A stretch of 64,000 nucleotides of DNA from an uncultured Prevotella sp. (GTDB lineage: Bacteria; Bacteroidota; Bacteroidia; Bacteroidales; Bacteroidaceae). The stretch spans positions 62,001 to 126,000 of the forward strand of contig CAJOCR010000012.1 of the NCBI GenBank assembly GCA_905236755.1, given 5' to 3'. A program made the position numbers and the translations under genes. The notes beneath the pieces are model-generated. The model worked only from the letters and a program-made list of their open reading frames with translations, was not told where the DNA came from and ran no database searches. This document shows, piece by piece, positions 16,464 through 25,608 of this stretch. Within the stretch, counting starts at the first letter, position 1. Each line of letters starts with the position of its first letter.

Positions 16464-17263
16464 TGGATACACTACAAGCATTCCTCTTAGGTCTTATCCA
16501 GGGTCTAACAGAATATCTTCCTGTAAGCAGTAGCGGTCACCTCACCATCGTATCAAATCTGTTTGGTATCAATGGCGAAGACAACCTCACCTTTACAGTA
16601 GCCGTACACGTTGCTACAGTATTGAGTACTTTTGCTATTTTCTGGAAGCAGGTAGTATGGATATTCAAAGACCTCTTTAAATTCCAATGGAACGAAGGCA
16701 CACGCTATGCAGCATGTATCGTTGTAAGTATGATTCCTGTTGGCATAGTTGGAGTATTCTTCAAAGACTATGTAGAGGAAATCTTTGGTTCAGGTCTGTT
16801 CATTGTAGGCTGCATGCTTCTACTCACAGCTCTGCTGCTTGCATTCTCATACTATGCCCACCCACGCCAGAAAGAGAAGATTGGTTTCTTCGACGCATTG
16901 GTAATCGGCTTGGCACAGGCATGTGCTGTAATGCCAGGTCTATCACGTTCCGGAAGCACTATAGCCACAGGTTTGCTTCTTGGCAACAAGAAGGAATCGT
17001 TGGCTCAATTCTCATTCCTTATGGTGATTCCACCTATCTTAGGTGAGGCATTGCTCGACGTGATGAAAGCATCAAAGGAAGGATTTGCATCAGTAGCTGG
17101 CGACATATCAGCAACAGCATTGATAGTAGGATTCATAACAGCCTTTGTCTTTGGTTGTTTGGCATGTAAATGGATGGTAGATATTGTAAAGAAAGGCAAA
17201 CTTATCTATTTCGCTATCTATTGCGCTATCGTGGGATTAATAACTATTGCTTGTTCACTCTAA
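16463..17263 (+). CDS. uppP: Undecaprenyl-diphosphatase (BacA/UppP)
   Basis: A 266-residue polytopic membrane enzyme that dephosphorylates undecaprenyl pyrophosphate to recycle the lipid carrier for peptidoglycan and glycan synthesis. Both signature motifs are present: [14 protein letters not shown] near residues 15-28 and [13 protein letters not shown] in the second half. Length and about eight hydrophobic segments fit the family. It overlaps the DUF3098 gene by 1 nt and precedes truB by 9 nt, so it is in an operon. Confidence 0.97.
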   Translation: MDTLQAFLLGLIQGLTEYLPVSSSGHLTIVSNLFGINGEDNLTFTVAVHVATVLSTFAIFWKQVVWIFKDLFKFQWNEGTRYAACIVVSMIPVGIVGVFFKDYVEEIFGSGLFIVGCMLLLTALLLAFSYYAHPRQKEKIGFFDALVIGLAQACAVMPGLSRSGSTIATGLLLGNKKESLAQFSFLMVIPPILGEALLDVMKASKEGFASVAGDISATALIVGFITAFVFGCLACKWMVDIVKKGKLIYFAIYCAIVGLITIACSL

Positions 17264-17272
17264 ACAAAATAT

Positions 17273-17989
17273 ATGGATTTCAAGGCAGGCGAAATATTCG
17301 CTATCGACAAACCCTATAAGATGACAAGTTTTGGAGCATTGGCACATGTGCGCTATGTGTTGAGCCACACCCTTGGATACAAGGTGAAGATTGGTCATGC
17401 AGGCACACTCGACCCACTTGCTACAGGCGTATTGATACTCTGTACAGGAAAAGCAACAAAACAGATAGAAACCTTACAGAGCCACACCAAAGAATATATT
17501 GCCGACATACAGCTTGGTGCTACAACGGTAAGCTACGACCGTGAGCATCCAGTAAGCGAGACTTTCCCTACAGAGCATATCACTCTCGAGCTGATAGAAA
17601 AACAGTTAGAGCAGTTTATAGGCGATATTGATCAAGTGCCACCAACATACAGTGCAGTGAAAGTAGATGGCAAACGCTCTTACGACCTGCGTCGTGCAGG
17701 CGAAGAAGTGAAACTTGCACCAAAGCATGTTCATATTGAGAGCATAAACATTGAAAACTTCGATGCAGAAAAAATGACTCTCCGTCTGCATGTTGTTTGT
17801 GGCAAAGGTACATATATTCGTGCATTGGCTCGTGATCTTGGAAGAGCACTCAACAGCGGTGCCTATCTCATAGATTTACGACGCACACGAGTAGGCGACT
17901 ATTCTATTGCCGACTGCATTGATTTCGACAATGTGAAAGGCTGGGTGGAAGCCAATATGCCAACTCAGGAGGAAGAAACAAAAAAGTAA
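17273..17989 (+). CDS. truB: tRNA pseudouridine(55) synthase TruB
   Basis: A 238-residue TruB enzyme, which converts U55 to pseudouridine in the T-loop of tRNAs. The catalytic motif GHAGTLDPLATGVL carries the nucleophilic Asp47. The motifs VPPTYSAVKVDGKRSYDLRR and CGKGTYIRALARDLG are typical. It lacks the C-terminal PUA extension of the E. coli enzyme, as do other short Bacteroidetes forms. It lies between uppP and queA on one transcript; both queA and truB act on tRNA. Confidence 0.97.
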   Translation: MDFKAGEIFAIDKPYKMTSFGALAHVRYVLSHTLGYKVKIGHAGTLDPLATGVLILCTGKATKQIETLQSHTKEYIADIQLGATTVSYDREHPVSETFPTEHITLELIEKQLEQFIGDIDQVPPTYSAVKVDGKRSYDLRRAGEEVKLAPKHVHIESINIENFDAEKMTLRLHVVCGKGTYIRALARDLGRALNSGAYLIDLRRTRVGDYSIADCIDFDNVKGWVEANMPTQEEETKK

Positions 17990-18015
17990 AAAACCGAAAG
18001 GAAGAATAAAATAAT

Positions 18016-19188
18016 ATGAAGTTATCACAATTCAAGTTCAATCTGTCTGAGGAGCAGATAGCACTTTATCCTCACACTACCGAAAAGAAGTTCGTTAACA
18101 GCAAAGGTGAGGAAGTTACCTTTAACGTTACTCGTCGTGACGAAGCACGTTTGATGGTTGTTCACAAAAAGTCTGGAACCATCGATATGTTCCAGAAAGA
18201 CGAGAATGGTGAACCAATAGAAGGCAAATATATTGAGTTCAAGAATCTTCTCGACTACTTTGATGAGGGTGATGCTTTTATCCTTAACGACACAAAGGTC
18301 TTCCCTGCCCGTCTCTATGGTACAAAGGAAAAGACTGATGCCAAGATCGAAGTATTCTTGCTTCGTGAACTTAATGAGGAGATGCGCCTGTGGGATGTAC
18401 TCGTAGAGCCAGCCCGCAAGATTCGTATTGGTAACAAACTGTTCTTTGATGAAGCAGGCAGTATGGTTGCCGAGGTTATCGACAACACCACAAGCCGTGG
18501 TCGTACCCTTCGTTTCCTTTATGACAACGACCAAGATCACGACCAGTTCAAGAGTGACCTCTTTGCACTTGGTGAGTCACCACTTCCACGATACATCATC
18601 GACCGTCGTGAAGAGCCACATGCTACAGAAGACGATCTCGACGATTTCCAGACAGTATATGCTCAGAACGAAGGTGCAGTAACAGCACCTGCAACAGGTC
18701 TTCATTTCTCACGTGAGATGATGAAGATGATGGAAATCCGTGGTATCAATCCTGCTTATATCACCGTTCACTGTGGTTTGGGTAATTTCAGTCCTATCGA
18801 GGTCGAAGACCTCACCAAGCACAAGATGGACTCTGAGCAGATGATTATCAACAAAGAGGCTTGTGATGTAGTAAACAATGCAAAGCGTAACGGCAAGAAG
18901 GTTCTTGCTGTAGGTACAAGTGTTGTTAAGGCTACAGAATCAGCTGTAGGTACCGACGGAATGTTGAAGGAGTTTGATGGTTGGACAAACAAGTTTATCT
19001 TCCCTCCATACGATTTCGGATTGGCAAACTGCATGGTATCAAACTTCTATCACCCATACTCTACCCTCCTCATGGAGACAGCAGCTTTCGGTGGCTACGA
19101 CCTTATTATGGAGGCATACAATCTTGCAGCTAAGAACGGTTATATGTTTGGCTGCTACGGTGACAGTCTGCTCATTCTTAATGATTAA
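18016..19188 (+). CDS. queA: S-adenosylmethionine:tRNA ribosyltransferase-isomerase
   Basis: A 390-residue QueA, which transfers the ribosyl part of SAM onto preQ1-modified tRNA to make epoxyqueuosine. Recognisable segments are NDTKVFPARLYGTK, the FALGESPLPRYI stretch, the substrate-binding TAPATGLHFS, TVHCGLGNFSPI and the C-terminal YGDSLLILN. It is somewhat longer than the E. coli protein (about 356 residues) because of an insertion near residues 22-75. It is 26 nt after truB and 2 nt before folK. Confidence 0.96.
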   Translation: MKLSQFKFNLSEEQIALYPHTTEKKFVNSKGEEVTFNVTRRDEARLMVVHKKSGTIDMFQKDENGEPIEGKYIEFKNLLDYFDEGDAFILNDTKVFPARLYGTKEKTDAKIEVFLLRELNEEMRLWDVLVEPARKIRIGNKLFFDEAGSMVAEVIDNTTSRGRTLRFLYDNDQDHDQFKSDLFALGESPLPRYIIDRREEPHATEDDLDDFQTVYAQNEGAVTAPATGLHFSREMMKMMEIRGINPAYITVHCGLGNFSPIEVEDLTKHKMDSEQMIINKEACDVVNNAKRNGKKVLAVGTSVVKATESAVGTDGMLKEFDGWTNKFIFPPYDFGLANCMVSNFYHPYSTLLMETAAFGGYDLIMEAYNLAAKNGYMFGCYGDSLLILND

Positions 19189-19190
19189 TA

Positions 19191-19610
19191 ATGCATAAGG
19201 TTTATCTTTCATTAGGAGCAAACATAGGCAATCGCAAAAGAGCCATGCGACAAGCCATCGAGAAACTCGGTGAGTTTGTTGGCTCTGTTGTGTGCCAGTC
19301 AGCACTTTATGAAACTAAACCATGGGGCTTTGAATCACCTAACGATTTCATCAACTGCTGTGTACTCGTAGAAACCCCACTCTCCCCTCGTCAACTTCTT
19401 GAAGCCACACAACGCATAGAACGCGATTTAGGAAGAGTAGAGAAAACGGCCGATGATCATGAATATCACGATAGAGTTATAGACATCGACATCCTGCTTT
19501 ACGATGACATAACAGTTGATGAACCCGATTTAAAAATCCCTCATCCACTAATGAATGAGCGTGATTTCGTAATGGAACCACTAAAGGAAATTAGAAGAAT
19601 TAACGATTAA
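19191..19610 (+). CDS. folK: 2-amino-4-hydroxy-6-hydroxymethyldihydropteridine pyrophosphokinase
   Basis: A 139-residue HPPK of folate synthesis. Motifs: LSLGANIGNRKRAMRQAI at the N-terminus, ETKPWGFESPNDFINCCV, the catalytic/metal-binding DRVIDIDILLYDD, and PHPLMNERDFVMEPL. It is slightly shorter than the E. coli enzyme (159) but all motifs are present. The start codon lies 2 nt after queA's stop. Another folate-pathway gene, folE, lies about 18 kb away. Confidence 0.95.
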   Translation: MHKVYLSLGANIGNRKRAMRQAIEKLGEFVGSVVCQSALYETKPWGFESPNDFINCCVLVETPLSPRQLLEATQRIERDLGRVEKTADDHEYHDRVIDIDILLYDDITVDEPDLKIPHPLMNERDFVMEPLKEIRRIND

Positions 19611-19617
19611 ATATAAT

Positions 19618-22104
19618 ATGAAAACATTCAAGACTTACCTGCCTGATATTGTAGCAGTGGTATTGTTTGCAGTTATCTCGTTTGCTTATTTCTTCCCTGC
19701 TGACACAGAGGGACGCATTCTCTATCAACATGATGCGTCTGCAGGACGTGGTGCAGGACAGGAGCTGAACGAGTTTAAGGAACAAACAGGTAAAAGCAGT
19801 AGATGGACAAATGCGCTCTTCAGCGGTATGCCAACCTATCAGATGGCACCATCATACAAGAGCACAACAGTTCTTTCATATGCAACAAAAGCCTATCACC
19901 TGTGGATGCCAGAATACGTATGGTATCTATTTGCCTATCTCTTGGGCTTTTTCATTCTGTTGCGTGCTTTCGACTTCCGTCACTCGCTGGCTGTGCTAGG
20001 CTCTATAATATGGGCTTTCTCGTCGTATTTCCTTATTATCATTGCTGCAGGACATATCTGGAAGGTAATGGCTTTGGCTTATCTTCCTCCAATGATTGGC
20101 GGTATAGTGCTTGCCTATAGAGGAAAATATCTATGGGGATTTATCATCACAGCTATATTCTCAGCCTTTGAGGTTAGTGCCAACCACGTGCAGATGACAT
20201 ATTACTATCTGTTTATTGTTTTCTTTATGATTCTTGCCTTCCTATGGCAAGCCATAAAAGAAAAGAAACTCGCTCATTTCGGTAAGGCTACAGCCGTTTG
20301 TATCTTAGCTGGAGCTATCGGTATTCTGATAAACATCTCTAACCTGTATCACACTTGGGAGTACTCTAAGGAGAGTATGCGTGGAAAGAGTGAACTGGTG
20401 AAGAAGAATCAGGCTAACCAAACAGATAGTGGTTTGGATAGAGACTATATCACTCAATGGAGCTACGGCATTGATGAGACATGGACATTGCTTATCCCTA
20501 ATACCAAGGGTGGTGCAAGCGTTCCTTTGTCAATGAACCGTAAGGCTATGGAGAAGGCTGACCCTAACTTTATGCAGGTGTATCAGCAGATGGGACAGTA
20601 TTGGGGCAATCAGCCTATGACAAGCGGTCCTGTGTATGTGGGAGCATTTGTATTACTGCTGTTCATCCTCGGTCTGTTTATCGTCAAAGGACCAATGAAA
20701 TGGGCTTTACTGGCAGCAACTATTCTCAGTATCTTGTTGTCGTGGGGACGCAACTTCATGGACTTCACCGATTTCTTCATCGACTACATGCCAATGTATT
20801 CTAAGTTCAGAACAGTGGCTTCTATTCTCGTTATAGCCGAGTTCACTATACCTTTGTTGGCTATGCTGGCATTGAAGAAGATTATTGAAGAACCAGAGAT
20901 ATTAAAGACAAAGGCTAAGTTTGTTTATGCAAGCTTTGCCATGACAGGAGGCGTATGTGTGTTGTTTGCTCTTATGCCAACAATGTTCTTCAGCGACTTC
21001 ATTTCTATAAGCGAGATGCAGGCATTGAAGAGTATTCCAGCTGAGTATTTAGGTCCGTTAGAGAGCAACCTTCGTGAGATCCGTCAGAGCATCTTCACAT
21101 CAGACTGCTGGCGTTCGTTCTGGATTATCGCTGTTGGTATGGCTCTGTTGATGTTATATCGTTTCAAGAAGCTTAATGCAACATATACTGTTGGTGCTAT
21201 TGCTGTGCTCTGCCTTATTGATATGTGGCAGGTTGACAAGCGTTATCTGTATGACGATATGTTTGTTGAGAAGAGCGTTCGTGAGCAGCCACAGCAGATG
21301 ACTAATACCGACAAGCAGATTCTTCGTGACAAGAGTCTTGACTATCGTGTATTAAACATGGCATCAAACACATTCAACGAGAACGAAACATCATATTATC
21401 ACAAGAGCATAGGTGGTTATCATGCTGCTAAGCTACGTAGATATGCCGAACTCACGAGTCAATATATCTCACCAGAGATGCAACGCAGCATGCAGGCTAT
21501 TGCTCAGGCTAATGGAGATATGACCAAGGTGAATGGCGACAGCATCTTCCCTGTGCTCAACATGCTCAACACCAAGTATTTCATTCTGCCTCTGCAAGGC
21601 GGTCAGACTGTACCTGTACAGAACCCATACACCTATGGCAATGGATGGTATGTTAGCAAGCTAACCTATGTTGACAATGCTAACGAGGAGCTTGACATGC
21701 TGGGTAAGATGGATATTCGCCATGAGGCTGTAGCTGATAAGAAATTCCAGGAGCAGCTTGGAAATGCCGTTGAGCAAGACACCAACAGCATTGTTAAGAT
21801 TACAGCCTACGAACCAAACAAGCTGACATATTCTGTTAACAGCGACAAGGGCGGTGTTATCGTGTTCAGCGAGATTTACTATCCAGGCTGGACAGCTACC
21901 GTTGACGGACAGCCAGCAGAACTGGGACGCGTGAACTACGTGTTGCGTGCCCTTAACGTGAAGGCTGGTAGTCATAAAGTTGAACTGAGTTTCTTCCCTA
22001 AATCAGTTGATCGCACAGAAACAATTGCCTACATTGCATACGGCATACTTCTACTTGCCGTATTACTCGGAGTACTGTTGAGAAGAAAAGAAAAGGTAGA
22101 ATAA
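19618..22104 (+). CDS. YfhO family polytopic membrane protein
   Basis: An 828-residue membrane protein with about 12 hydrophobic segments in residues 10-560 (for example LLGFFILLRAFDF and LGSIIWAFSSYFLIIIAAGH), a large extracytoplasmic C-terminal region containing FSEIYYPGWTATVDGQPA, and a final TM with a basic tail LLRRKEKVE. The PGW(x)A.VDG motif and layout match YfhO proteins, GT-C-like relatives thought to assist glycosylation of surface polymers. It is 7 nt after folK and 2 nt before mtnN. The precise acceptor is unknown. Confidence 0.88.
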   Translation: MKTFKTYLPDIVAVVLFAVISFAYFFPADTEGRILYQHDASAGRGAGQELNEFKEQTGKSSRWTNALFSGMPTYQMAPSYKSTTVLSYATKAYHLWMPEYVWYLFAYLLGFFILLRAFDFRHSLAVLGSIIWAFSSYFLIIIAAGHIWKVMALAYLPPMIGGIVLAYRGKYLWGFIITAIFSAFEVSANHVQMTYYYLFIVFFMILAFLWQAIKEKKLAHFGKATAVCILAGAIGILINISNLYHTWEYSKESMRGKSELVKKNQANQTDSGLDRDYITQWSYGIDETWTLLIPNTKGGASVPLSMNRKAMEKADPNFMQVYQQMGQYWGNQPMTSGPVYVGAFVLLLFILGLFIVKGPMKWALLAATILSILLSWGRNFMDFTDFFIDYMPMYSKFRTVASILVIAEFTIPLLAMLALKKIIEEPEILKTKAKFVYASFAMTGGVCVLFALMPTMFFSDFISISEMQALKSIPAEYLGPLESNLREIRQSIFTSDCWRSFWIIAVGMALLMLYRFKKLNATYTVGAIAVLCLIDMWQVDKRYLYDDMFVEKSVREQPQQMTNTDKQILRDKSLDYRVLNMASNTFNENETSYYHKSIGGYHAAKLRRYAELTSQYISPEMQRSMQAIAQANGDMTKVNGDSIFPVLNMLNTKYFILPLQGGQTVPVQNPYTYGNGWYVSKLTYVDNANEELDMLGKMDIRHEAVADKKFQEQLGNAVEQDTNSIVKITAYEPNKLTYSVNSDKGGVIVFSEIYYPGWTATVDGQPAELGRVNYVLRALNVKAGSHKVELSFFPKSVDRTETIAYIAYGILLLAVLLGVLLRRKEKVE

Positions 22105-22106
22105 TT

Positions 22107-22763
22107 ATGAAAATAGGTGTTATAGTAGCTATGGACAAAGAGTTTAACCAACTCAAAGCCCTTGGCGATATTAATGGCAAAGAAATTATAGTAGAGAAAT
22201 GTGGCATTGGTAAGGTTAACTCTGCTCTTGGCGCTCTTGAAATGATAAAGCAGCATAAGCCCGACCTCATCATTTCAAGCGGTTGTGCTGGTGGAGCCGA
22301 CACAAGTCTTAATGTTGGCGATGTTGTTGTTGCCTCATCATGTGTTTATCACGATGCCTATTGTGGTGAGAACTGTGAGTTTGGACAAATTCTCGGAATG
22401 CCAGCCCGCTTTGATGCTCCAAAAGAGTTCGTTGACAAAGCCCTGTCATTAAACACCATCTTTGCACAACAAGGCTCAGAGCTAAAGGTTAAGTCTGGCC
22501 TTACTGTCAGTGGTGAATGGTTTGTTGATTCACAAGACAAAATGCGTTCCATCATGGAACACTTCCCTGAAGCCACAGCCGTAGATATGGAGAGTTGCTC
22601 CATTGCTCAAACCTGCTACAAATACAATGTACCTTTTGTTTCTTTCCGCATCATCAGCGATGTACCATTGAAAGACCACAAGGCACAAATGTATTTCGAT
22701 TTCTGGGATCGTATGGCTGACGGCAGCTTCGAAGTCACCAAAGACTTTATCGAGGCACTGTAA
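22107..22763 (+). CDS. mtnN: 5'-methylthioadenosine/S-adenosylhomocysteine nucleosidase
   Basis: A 218-residue nucleoside phosphorylase-fold enzyme that cleaves MTA and SAH to adenine, in the cytoplasm. Key segments: VEKCGIGKVNSALGALEMI, ISSGCAGGADTSLNVGDVVV, and the substrate-binding AVDMESCSIAQTCYKYNVPF with RIISD, whose Asp is the catalytic proton donor. Slightly shorter than E. coli MtnN (232). It recycles SAM by-products of enzymes such as QueA upstream in the same operon. It is the last gene of the run. Confidence 0.94.
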   Translation: MKIGVIVAMDKEFNQLKALGDINGKEIIVEKCGIGKVNSALGALEMIKQHKPDLIISSGCAGGADTSLNVGDVVVASSCVYHDAYCGENCEFGQILGMPARFDAPKEFVDKALSLNTIFAQQGSELKVKSGLTVSGEWFVDSQDKMRSIMEHFPEATAVDMESCSIAQTCYKYNVPFVSFRIISDVPLKDHKAQMYFDFWDRMADGSFEVTKDFIEAL

Positions 22764-22769
22764 ATAACA

Positions 22770-22808
22770 AATTTAAGTTTCGCAAGCCTTCCTTGCGAAA
22801 CTTAAATT
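22770..22808. terminator. Long hairpin at end of mtnN operon
   Basis: AATTTAAGTTTCGCAAG and CTTGCGAAACTTAAATT form a perfect 17-bp stem with a 5-nt loop. No T-tract follows, so termination strength is uncertain; it may act mainly as a 3'-end stabiliser between convergent genes. Confidence 0.65.
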
Positions 22809-22869
22809 AATACAATAATCATCTTTCAATTTAATTCAATTTGCATCATAAGTATAGAGTACTTGGATT

Positions 22870-23436
22870 CTATTTTTCCATTGGTTCACGTTTTATATTA
22901 TGATCGTATTCTATATATCCTCCAAAACCATATAGAGTTACTAAACTATCTTGAACCGTTTTAGGATTATCTGTGTAATAACCACTATACGTATGTCCAT
23001 TTACAATTAGTACAGCAGCAATAACATCTTTATCCAAACCATCATAGAAAGTATTTTTACCCTTTACTTTTTTCAATAATGACGCAATTTTATCGTATTC
23101 TTTATCACTAAGATTTCTTGAATATTTCCATGGTCTAACATTTTTTAATTCTACACAACTTGTATCTTCATTTATACTACTATAATAGGATTTATTTGAA
23201 ATAAATGATGACACACCTATTGTAAGAGGTTCTTGATTGTTTATACTCCGATATACTATATCTGACCCTTGACCACAATATACCGTCATTACGCCTGAAT
23301 CATTAATCTCAATATAATAATGTCCATTATAAGACATTGTTGGAAAAATATAACATGCACATACTTTTGAATGTTTTATACCACATCCAACAAATATAAT
23401 AGCAAAAATTAAAATTATTAATAAGCTTTTTTTCAT
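22870..23436 (-). CDS. Uncharacterised lipoprotein, candidate immunity partner
   Basis: A 188-residue lipoprotein: signal LLIILIFAIIFVGCGIKHS with lipidated Cys18. The mature part shows no family I recognise; it contains NGHYYIEINDSGVMTVYCG and a late VLIVNGHTYSGYYTDNP. Its start codon lies 1 nt after the stop of a truncated M91-type metallopeptidase gene on the same strand, so it would be translated with it. That tight coupling fits a periplasm-facing immunity protein, but this is inference from position only. AT-rich codon use sets it apart from the core genes to its left. Confidence 0.6.
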   Translation of the reverse strand: MKKSLLIILIFAIIFVGCGIKHSKVCACYIFPTMSYNGHYYIEINDSGVMTVYCGQGSDIVYRSINNQEPLTIGVSSFISNKSYYSSINEDTSCVELKNVRPWKYSRNLSDKEYDKIASLLKKVKGKNTFYDGLDKDVIAAVLIVNGHTYSGYYTDNPKTVQDSLVTLYGFGGYIEYDHNIKREPMEK

Positions 23437-23437
23437 C

Positions 23438-23746
23438 TTAATGTCTAATTCTTTTGTTTATTTTTTGTTCCTTACTTAGTTTATTTTCAGTGAATTTATA
23501 TTCAAAGCCATCTATTCCTGTCGTAGTTTTTTCTTCTACATCTATATCATCATTCGCTTCACCTTGCATAGAGCGATAACCATGTATTAATTCATGCCCT
23601 AAAGCAATATGTGCAGGAACATTTTGCCAGATATTATGCCCTGATTCATTATCATGTGTAAGCACTGTTTGTTTAGACTTACTTGTGCTTGCAAAGACTT
23701 GAACAATTGATTTGGCGTTGTCACATTGGCACTTCCAACGAATAAA
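23438..23746 (-). pseudogene. Truncated M91-type metallopeptidase effector, C-terminal fragment
   Basis: An open frame from 23746 to 23438 encodes about 100 residues without a plausible upstream start (the first start-type codon in it is GTG at 23665). It contains ALGHELIHGYRSMQGE, an HExxH zinc motif with the Gly/Glu context of the M91 family (NleD-like and Rhs/T6SS effector C-termini), then TTTGIDGFEYKFTENKLSKE and a final KRIRH, matching the usual TEN..R.E...R.Y ending. Only the peptidase C-terminus survives; delivery and repeat domains are missing. It lies between an NTF2-like immunity lipoprotein upstream and another lipoprotein downstream. It is probably a displaced toxin tip. Confidence 0.65.
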
Positions 23747-23805
23747 TTACCAACTTTTTACTTCTATAAAAACAGCAACTTGCCCACTTAAAAAGTTAAA
23801 GTGTT

Positions 23806-24258
23806 CTATTTTTCGTGCCATACAGACATAACTTTCCCGTCAGATTTTCGAATAACAATATGTGCTGTCCCTCCTCTACTACCCTCTGGAAGTGACCCCT
23901 CTACAGTCCAATACCTGACATGCTCTGTTACAATATATGGTTTCTCGCCATCTATTTGTTCTTTTCCATACAAAGGATACCACGCTGCCTTAGCAATTAA
24001 AACAGCAGACAGAGAATCTGCAACAATATCTTCATCAAGAACATGACCAGCACCTAAGACTTTTTCTGATTTTGATAAACAAAAACTATAGGTACTATCA
24101 TTATCAAATATGCTAAATGCAGTACTGTCGCCTGGATTAGCGTTGTTTACCATCATTATTTCTACACTATTTTTCTTCTGCATTTTGGGTCCTTTACATC
24201 CTGTAAAAACAGCGATTAAGCAAAATGCATAAACGTAAATATGACTTTGTACTTTCAT
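23806..24258 (-). CDS. Lipoprotein resembling NTF2-fold immunity proteins
   Basis: A 150-residue protein with the signal sequence YVYAFCLIAVFTGCKGPKM (lipidated Cys21). The mature region includes ADSLSAVLIAKAAWYPLYG and ends GGTAHIVIRKSDGKVMSVWH, close to the GG.AhVvIdK.dGkVl signature of NTF2-fold immunity proteins (Imm-NTF2-2 type) that protect against polymorphic toxins. It sits directly upstream of the truncated M91-type peptidase fragment on the same strand, with a 59-nt gap. The family call is by eye; an orphan immunity gene is the best reading. Confidence 0.6.
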   Translation of the reverse strand: MKVQSHIYVYAFCLIAVFTGCKGPKMQKKNSVEIMMVNNANPGDSTAFSIFDNDSTYSFCLSKSEKVLGAGHVLDEDIVADSLSAVLIAKAAWYPLYGKEQIDGEKPYIVTEHVRYWTVEGSLPEGSRGGTAHIVIRKSDGKVMSVWHEK

Positions 24259-25063
24259 TTGCTTTTGATGATATTAATTGTTTGGCATGTAAAATTAATG
24301 CTTAACCATTAAAGTAACAAACATATCAAAGATTATTTTGCCAACTATTCCACATTTTTTTGCATTCATTATTTTCTTTTTGATTATGAACTATTATACA
24401 GAGTATATTTAAAGCGAAACTCAAATTAGAACTCAAAAACTCATCAACTTACAAACTTGCAACTAATTAATATTTTTCTTGGTTTTTCCGTTTTTCAGGT
24501 TGTTGTCTGTAAAGGCTGGTGGTGTGGGTGGAGGCTTTTATCTGTATGCTTGCATACAAGAAAAAGCATACAACCACAACACAAGAGACGCAGTCTCCCT
24601 GAAAAATGGAGTTTTAAAGTTTTTCTTCCTAACGCAGGGAATCACAGTGAGCCATTTTTTTACAAGTATTTGTGTTTCGGATTATTTTCGGATTTTCGAG
24701 TATTTTCGGAATAAAAAAGAAAGAGCTCCCATATAGTTACAATACAGCTCCCATACACCAAGCATATAGATAGCATATAGAAACCATATGTTTTTGTATG
24801 CTAAGTATATGCTTTCCATATGCTAACTATATGCTTTCCATATGCCAACTATATGGTTGTTATATGCCAGCTGCCTCGAAATCCGCTGATTTAGGTTGTC
24901 AATTTTTTCACTTACGACTGTTTTTAGTTGACATGTTAGTATTATACAACTAATTCCTGTTGTCTATCTTTCCTGAAATAACATTTCAGTTGTTTTTTTG
25001 CAAATACATAATTTAGATAGATTAATTTTAGTATCTTTGCCATATCATATTATTAATTTAGGT
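24259..25063. other. Long accessory spacer before the RhuM-like gene
   Basis: No gene is supported. Open frames at 24457-24736 in two overlapping phases carry no recognisable domain. The spacer contains an inverted-repeat word cluster (24729-24870), GTATGCTTGCATAC-like short palindromes near 24547, and a -7-like TATCTTTG at 25032-25039. Confidence 0.6.
24729..24870. repeat. CATATAG / CTATATG word cluster
   Basis: The left half carries CATATAG three times (24730, 24763, 24774) and the right half carries its complement-type words CTATATG/TATATGC. Two units of about 22 bp, CTATATGCTTTCCATATGCC-like, stand in tandem at 24802-24850. Overall the cluster is an imperfect inverted repeat centred near 24790. 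Confidence 0.65.
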
Positions 25064-25399
25064 ATGGATAAGACGAATCTTCCAGATATGAATAGCGAAC
25101 AGAACGATGTGATAATCTATCGATCAAAGGATGGAAAAATCAATGTTGCTATAATGACTCGTGATGGTAACGTGTGGTTAAACCAATCACAAATTGCCAC
25201 CTTATTTGGGACCTCAGTTCCAAATATCAGTATGCATACAGCAAACATACTGAAAGAGAAGGAGTTAGATGCTAATTCAGTTATTAAGAATTACTTAACA
25301 ACTGCCGCAGACGGCAAGCAATATGAGGCAGAACTTGCAGATGCTGAAGACAAAAAATATCTGGATGATCTCGAGAATGAAATAAAGAACAACCATTAG
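25064..25399 (+). pseudogene. Truncated RhuM-family (virulence RhuM) protein
   Basis: A 111-residue frame starting ATG 25064. The N-terminal part, IIYRSKDGKINVAIMTRDGN then VWLNQSQIATLFGTSVPNIS and IIKNYLTTAADGKQYE-like sequence, matches the start of RhuM proteins, normally about 300-350 residues. After DGKQYE the expected LDAIIAVGYRVNS core is missing and the frame jumps to AELADAEDKKYLDDLENEIK. This suggests an in-frame internal deletion that left the head fused to a short tail. It may be non-functional or a small DNA-binding remnant. Confidence 0.65.
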
Positions 25400-25530
25400 T
25401 GATTAGTATTATTGGTAAGAATTAAAATTGAATCATATTTTTCAGCAAGGATTAACTGTTTCTTTTGTGAACGAATATTAAATTGTTGCAGAAAAGTAAT
25501 GATTATAAATGATATATGAAAATAACTTTG

Positions 25531-25538
25531 TACCTTTG
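25531..25538 (+). promoter_or_regulatory. -7 element of rpsO
   Basis: TACCTTTG matches TAnnTTTG. It implies a leader of about 105 nt before rpsO, which contains nested hairpins. Confidence 0.6.
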
Positions 25539-25548
25539 CACCGCAATT

Positions 25549-25608
25549 TCGGAAAATCCGATGCATTCGAGAGCGTACCCCGAAGTGATTAAGTCGGTCA
25601 GCGCTTGA
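25549..25608 (+). promoter_or_regulatory. Structured leader of rpsO, possible S15 autoregulatory site
   Basis: The leader has a hairpin TCGGA-AAA-TCCGA (25549-25561), then a nested fold in which GAGCG (25571-25575) faces CGCTT (25602-25606) and CCGA (25579-25583 region) faces TCGG (25594-25597). S15 mRNAs in several phyla carry leader structures bound by S15 itself. No U-rich terminator is present, so control of translation is more likely than attenuation. The function is inferred. Confidence 0.45.

Noticed and set aside
24457..24736. Two overlapping 85-codon frames in the accessory spacer
   Set aside because: They are low complexity, overlap in two phases, and run into the CATATAG cluster; no domain, start context or coding bias.
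24729..24870. Possible CRISPR array
   Set aside because: The repeated words are 7-22 bp, overlap or abut without unique spacers, and no cas genes are present.
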